Made by a program: the position numbers and the translations under genes. The notes below the pieces were generated by a model. It was not told the DNA's origin, did not search any database, and saw nothing but the letters and a program-made list of their open reading frames with translations. A DNA stretch of 64,000 bases from contig NZ_VFPD01000003.1 in NCBI RefSeq assembly GCF_006716485.1, positions 1 through 64,000 on the forward strand, given 5' to 3'. The stretch comes from Chryseobacterium aquifrigidense (GTDB lineage Bacteria > Bacteroidota > Bacteroidia > Flavobacteriales > Weeksellaceae). This document shows, piece after piece, positions 60,528 to 64,000 of this stretch; position 1 is the first letter of the stretch; every line of letters starts with the position of its first letter.

Positions 60528-61088
60528 ATGCTGTTAGAAAAAATAATTTCAATTTCTGGAAAACCAGGACTTTTCAAATTAGTTTCTCAATTAAGAAACG
60601 GATTCATCATTGAAGATGTTACCAACAAGAAAAAAGTAAGCATTGGAAACTCAAGCCAGGTAAGTTTATTGGACAATATTGCGATGTTTACATTCGAGAA
60701 AGAAGTTCCTTTGTTTGAAGTATTTGAAAATATTGCTAAAAACAACGATTATAAAGAAACGATTTCTCACAAATCGTCTGATGCAGATTTAAAAGAATTC
60801 ATGTTAACATCTCTTCCTAATTATGATACAGAAAGAGTATATGCTTCTGATATCAAGAAATTAGCTCAGTGGTACAACATCCTTCAAAAAGCAGGATATA
60901 TTACTCCTGAAAGCTTTGTGAAAGCTGAGCCTGAAACTTTAGAAGGAGAGCCTGCAACAGAAGAAGTAAGCATTGAAAAAGAAGCTAAAAAAGCGGCTCC
61001 AAAAGCAGAAAAGCCAGCTGCTCCAAAAGTAAAAGCTACTTCAGCTGCAAAATCAGCTCCTAAGAGTACGCACAGAAAACAAGGATAA
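60528..61088 (+). CDS. DUF5606-family protein with Ala/Lys/Pro tail
   Basis: A 186-aa protein conserved next to def and ruvX in the phylum. The folded N-terminal part (LLEKIISISGKPGLFKLVSQ, IIEDVTNKKKVSIG) is beta-rich and followed by a helical part; the last 50 residues are low-complexity (KAAPKAEKPAAPKVKATSAA...HRKQG), very basic, suggesting nucleic-acid contact. The open frame reaches 60495 with GTG; the ATG at 60528 is preferred. Function unknown. A terminator ends the operon. Confidence 0.87.
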   Translation: MLLEKIISISGKPGLFKLVSQLRNGFIIEDVTNKKKVSIGNSSQVSLLDNIAMFTFEKEVPLFEVFENIAKNNDYKETISHKSSDADLKEFMLTSLPNYDTERVYASDIKKLAQWYNILQKAGYITPESFVKAEPETLEGEPATEEVSIEKEAKKAAPKAEKPAAPKVKATSAAKSAPKSTHRKQG

Positions 61089-61110
61089 TTCAGTTCTGAA
61101 TTAAAAATAT

Positions 61111-61148
61111 AAAGCCTTGTCTGGAATGTCCGGACAAGGCTTTTTGTT
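61111..61148 (+). terminator. terminator of the ruvX-def-DUF5606 operon
   Basis: AAAGCCTTGTC (61111-61121) pairs with GACAAGGCTTT (61133-61143), then a T-run. Confidence 0.9.
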
Positions 61149-61183
61149 TTTTGAGACAAAAGATAATTGCACGCTAATATTCC

Positions 61184-61216
61184 AAACCTAACAGGTTTCG
61201 AAAACCTGTTAGGTTT
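61184..61216. repeat. AAACCT palindromic repeat, copy 2
   Basis: Perfect arms AAACCTAACAGGTTT and AAACCTGTTAGGTTT with a 3-base loop. Same layout as the copy at 19395-19427; the middle of each arm differs (AAC/GTT versus TAT/ATA) while complementarity is kept. Confidence 0.85.
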
Positions 61217-61267
61217 AGACCTCTCATCTGTCCTGAATTCTGCACTTCGCAACTTTTACTTCCAACG

Positions 61268-61300
61268 TTTGTAATGATGCCTGAATAACCCTTACATTTG
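61268..61300 (+). promoter_or_regulatory. mazG promoter
   Basis: TTTG (61268-61271), 21 bases, TACATTTG (61293-61300). Transcription would begin near 61307, which excludes the TTG at 61308 as a start and leaves the ATG at 61326. Confidence 0.75.
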
Positions 61301-61325
61301 TATAAGATTGAATTTCCCCTTATTT

Positions 61326-62093
61326 ATGAATACGAAACAAGAGAAACTGGAAGCCTTCGGAAGATTATTGGATATTATGGATGATTTGCGTGAAAAATGT
61401 CCATGGGATCAGAAGCAGACGTTGGAATCCCTTCGTCATCTTACCCTTGAGGAAACCTATGAACTTTCAGATGCTATTTTGCAGAATGATTTACAGGAAA
61501 TAAAAAAAGAACTGGGCGACGTCCTGCTTCATCTTGTTTTTTATGCTAAAATAGGTTCCGAAAAAGAAAGCTTTGACATTGCTGATGTTATCAATTCCTT
61601 GAATGAAAAATTAATTTTCCGCCATCCTCACATCTATGGAGATGTAGAAGTGAAAGATGAAGAAGAAGTGAAGCAGAACTGGGAAAAATTAAAACTAAAA
61701 GAAGGAAACAAATCTATTTTGGGAGGAGTTCCTAAAAGCCTGCCGAGTCTGGTAAAAGCCTACCGAATTCAGGATAAAGTGAAGGGAATAGGTTTTGAGT
61801 TTCATGATGCAGAAGATGCATGGAAAAAGGTAGATGAAGAGATTCAGGAGTTCCATGCTGAGACTGATCTGGATAAAAAAGAACAGGAGTTGGGTGATGT
61901 TTTTTTCTCTTTGATTAACTATGCAAGAATTTCAGGTATTAACCCGGATTCTGCGTTGGAAAGAACCAATCTTAAGTTTATTTCAAGATTTCAAAAGATG
62001 GAAGGACTTGCCGAGGAACAGGAGTTGAAACTGGCAGATATGTCTCTGGAAGAAATGGATGTTCTTTGGGAAAAGGCAAAAAAGCTTTCATAA
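61326..62093 (+). CDS. mazG: nucleoside triphosphate pyrophosphohydrolase MazG
   Basis: A 255-aa enzyme that removes pyrophosphate from nucleoside triphosphates. Both MazG helical repeats are present: LREKCPWDQKQTLESLRHLTLEETYEL and EIKKELGDVLLHLVFYAKI in the first; VDEEIQEFHAETDLDKKEQELGDVFFSLINYARISG in the second, each with the EExxE/ExxD magnesium motif. It cleans up dNTPs, and in E. coli lowers ppGpp under starvation. It follows the ruvX operon but has its own promoter. Confidence 0.95.
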   Translation: MNTKQEKLEAFGRLLDIMDDLREKCPWDQKQTLESLRHLTLEETYELSDAILQNDLQEIKKELGDVLLHLVFYAKIGSEKESFDIADVINSLNEKLIFRHPHIYGDVEVKDEEEVKQNWEKLKLKEGNKSILGGVPKSLPSLVKAYRIQDKVKGIGFEFHDAEDAWKKVDEEIQEFHAETDLDKKEQELGDVFFSLINYARISGINPDSALERTNLKFISRFQKMEGLAEEQELKLADMSLEEMDVLWEKAKKLS

Positions 62094-62152
62094 TTTCTGA
62101 TTGGAACAATTAATGCTTCTTACATTCAATTAAAAAAAAATAAAAGATAAAT

Positions 62153-63028
62153 ATGTTACGTTTTCTTATTTTACCCGCTTTGCTTTTATTGAGCTGTAAT
62201 CCAAAAGCTCAGAATTCCCCAACTCAAGAAGATGAATTAAAAGTTCAGTTTTCCTTACCTAAAAAATTGAAGGAAGTTTCCGGAATTGCTTTGTCACAGG
62301 ATAAGAAAACAATCTGGGCGATTGAGGACAGGGGAAATAAAAATGCGATATACGGGCTGAGTGATAAAGGTGACATGCTGGCAAAAATACCGGTAGAAAA
62401 CGCTGAAAATACAGACTGGGAAGATATTATATCTGATCCTCAGGGAAATATTTATATTGGAGATTTTGGGAATAATGATAATAACAGGCAGGATCTGGCG
62501 ATCTTAAAAACAGATCTGAAAGACAGCAAACAAATTGTTACCAAAGTTGTACAGACTACAAAATTCCATTATCAGGGGCAGACGGAGTTTCCACCTAAAA
62601 AATCAAACCTGTTGTACGATTGTGAGGCTTTTGTAGAAATGGACGGAAATTTTTATTTATTCACTAAAAACAGAAGCAAAGGTTTTGACGGAACTTTCCT
62701 TGTATTCCAGGTACCTAATAAAGAAGGTGATTTTGAAGCTAAATTAATAGGAACACTGAAACTTCAGGGTGGGTATAATGATGCTGCCATTACTTCAGCC
62801 ACCATCAACAGTACGAAGGATAAGATTGTACTGCTGACTCATAAAAATGTTCACGTTCTTACCGGATTTACCGCTAATGACTTTAATTCTGCTAAAATTC
62901 AGAAAATTCCACTGAATCATAATTCACAAAAAGAAGCTATTGTTTTTCTTGATGATAAAACAGTAATGATTGCCGATGAGAAAGGAAAAAATGAAGGTGG
63001 AAATATGTATACTTTTTCTTTAAAGTAA
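62153..63028 (+). CDS. propeller-like lipoprotein of unknown function
   Basis: A 291-aa lipoprotein (LLSC, Cys near 15). The mature part has blade-like strands: LKEVSGIALSQDKKTIWAIEDRGN, TDWEDIISDPQGNIYIGDFGNN, YDCEAFVEMDGNFYLFTKNRS and KIVLLTHKNVHVLTG, which resemble esterase-like or SdiA-regulated beta-propellers (SdiA-regulated proteins also begin with LxEVSGIA). The D-N-Y/F and WED motifs may bind metal or sugar. Function unknown. It follows mazG by 59 bases. Confidence 0.8.
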   Translation: MLRFLILPALLLLSCNPKAQNSPTQEDELKVQFSLPKKLKEVSGIALSQDKKTIWAIEDRGNKNAIYGLSDKGDMLAKIPVENAENTDWEDIISDPQGNIYIGDFGNNDNNRQDLAILKTDLKDSKQIVTKVVQTTKFHYQGQTEFPPKKSNLLYDCEAFVEMDGNFYLFTKNRSKGFDGTFLVFQVPNKEGDFEAKLIGTLKLQGGYNDAAITSATINSTKDKIVLLTHKNVHVLTGFTANDFNSAKIQKIPLNHNSQKEAIVFLDDKTVMIADEKGKNEGGNMYTFSLK

Positions 63029-63110
63029 ACCTTAAAATAAAAAGAAGAGGTATCACAACTAAATGACGTATAGTAAAAATCATCTATGAGTGTACAATAA
63101 AACTTTATAA

Positions 63111-63146
63111 AAAGGCCGTTTTCACAATTTGTGAAACGGCCTCTTT
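63111..63146. terminator. terminator between convergent genes
   Basis: AGGCCGTTTTCAC (63113-63125) pairs with GTGAAACGGCCT (63131-63142) with one bulge, T-run on the plus strand and A-run before it. Confidence 0.8.
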
Positions 63147-63193
63147 TGAATATATGAATGTTATTGAAAGGATTGATGTTTTTTTTGTATTGT

Positions 63194-63907
63194 TTACTGA
63201 GTAAGATAAGAGATACTGATATTCCCTTTTGATAATCTGAAGTCCTGGGTGTATCCACATCTTAGCCTGAATGTCTCTCCGGCAGCAAAGGGCTGGATAC
63301 CCGTTAACTGATGATATACATATGTTGTTCTTTCTCCGTGTCCTGTTGATACTGCTGAAACTAAGTTTTGAGTATCAGCCTCTTTCTGAAGTTGTGACGT
63401 TGCTGTTCCAGCTGTTTCATTAGTTCCGTTAAGGTTTAAGTCATAGGTGAAATAGGTTGCTATATTATAGAATCCGGTCCTGTTTACTGTAAATATCCCG
63501 GTGTTTGCATCATAGGAAATAAAATTATTATCTATTTTGTTAACCATATTATAAATGAAATTTTGAGCCAGGTTTTCAAAAGTTCCGGTTACGTGAGTTC
63601 CTGTATAGCTGCCGGTAGCTGGTGATATATTACCCTTGTTGCCCACAAAGACTACTTTGAAAAAATTTTGAGATTCTATAGTTCTCCAGGTAGGAGCTGT
63701 ACCTGGCCCATTGGAACTTAAAAATTCACCGTCTTTACCTGCAGTACCCTGTACATTTTCAGAACCTCCTACGTTCAGTTCTTTTACCACCTGCAGTGAG
63801 CCGTTGACGTGCAGTGTTCTCTGTGGAGTAGATGTCTGGACTCCGATTTGTGCATAAGCAAATATTGACATAGCAAATAATGCTACACTTAATAGTTTTC
63901 TTTTCAT
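63194..63907 (-). CDS. secreted protein with C1q/TNF-like jelly-roll domain
   Basis: A 237-aa protein with signal peptide (MKRKLLSVALFAMSIFAYAQ). The first mature part, GVQTSTPQRTLHVNGSLQV, recurs in Chryseobacterium surface proteins and phage-tail-like fibres; a GTAGKDGEFLSSNGPG linker follows, then about 130 residues like C1q/TNF strands (GNKGNISPATGSYTG, YDANTGIFTVNRTGFYNIATYFTYDLNL, FAAGETFRLRCGY). Possibly an adhesin or structural surface protein. The frame extends 21 codons upstream, but the -7 box there rules that out. Confidence 0.85.
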   Translation of the reverse strand: MKRKLLSVALFAMSIFAYAQIGVQTSTPQRTLHVNGSLQVVKELNVGGSENVQGTAGKDGEFLSSNGPGTAPTWRTIESQNFFKVVFVGNKGNISPATGSYTGTHVTGTFENLAQNFIYNMVNKIDNNFISYDANTGIFTVNRTGFYNIATYFTYDLNLNGTNETAGTATSQLQKEADTQNLVSAVSTGHGERTTYVYHQLTGIQPFAAGETFRLRCGYTQDFRLSKGNISISYLTQ

Positions 63908-63930
63908 CTTAAAAATGTGTTTTGTTGGGA

Positions 63931-63938
63931 CAAATGTA
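63931..63938 (-). promoter_or_regulatory. -7 box for the C1q-like gene
   Basis: TACATTTG on the minus strand matches TAnnTTTG, 24 bases before the ATG at 63907. A TTG sits 26 bases upstream, a long spacer. Confidence 0.5.
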
Positions 63939-64000
63939 TGGATTATTATAAAACGAAAAAAAATCAACAATAGATGATTAATTTTATTATTGTGGTTTAT

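Overview
The window looks like chromosomal DNA of a Chryseobacterium-like flavobacterium (Bacteroidota, Weeksellaceae). Evidence: A+T-rich DNA with almost no Shine-Dalgarno sequences; many genes preceded by the Bacteroidota -7 box TAnnTTTG; a SusC/SusD pair; type IX secretion (T9SS) parts and a cargo protein with a T9SS C-terminal signal; many flavobacterial lipoproteins; and the ruvX-def-DUF5606-mazG and rsmD-DUF3822 neighbourhoods. Genus is inferred from overall protein similarity as I remember it, not from a search. No prophage, insertion sequence, CRISPR array or tRNA was seen.

Layout. 1-6400: 3' end of a 5S rRNA with its terminator, heptamer repeats and a structured noncoding element, an outer-membrane SusC/SusD pair on the minus strand, a second degraded copy of the 5S-downstream sequence, and an orphan cysteine-rich peptide with a double-glycine-type leader. 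6400-14700: acyl-CoA carboxyltransferase, a candidate small RNA, acetyltransferase, EamA exporter, and a T9SS-linked group (PorV-like protein, secreted protein, 954-aa ELWxxDGT cargo). 14700-28100: uvrC, hutH, acetyltransferase, an S8 protease lipoprotein with an altered oxyanion site, a secreted beta-domain protein, DOPA dioxygenase-like ygiD, yceI-like, S9 peptidase and a luciferase-like oxidoreductase. 28100-35200: sbcDC, a 50-aa Lys-rich protein missed by length filters, a secreted protein with a JAMM-like motif plus VF530, slyD and ychJ. 35300-43000: M3 peptidase, DUF2807 lipoprotein, a Kef-type K+/H+ antiporter with its flavodoxin-fold partner, and a lemA-TPM-TPM operon. 43000-53200: folA, TRIC channel, coaD, ddl, PASTA protein, rluD, PorP/SprF, hemW, murI, and a divergent nitroreductase/HxlR pair around a 19-bp inverted repeat. 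53200-64000: rsmD-DUF3822, Smr protein, YfcE phosphoesterase, beta-lactamase-family hydrolase, archaemetzincin-sixA, ruvX-def-DUF5606-mazG, a propeller-like lipoprotein and a C1q-like secreted protein.

Most genes are housekeeping or envelope functions in short operons separated by clear hairpin terminators. The most unusual material is between genes: arrays with a strict 7-bp period at many sites (some forming long inverted repeats), several families of palindromic repeats present in two copies, a candidate noncoding RNA and a symmetrical two-promoter operator. Several start codons were moved inward because a -7 box or terminator lies inside the longest open frame.
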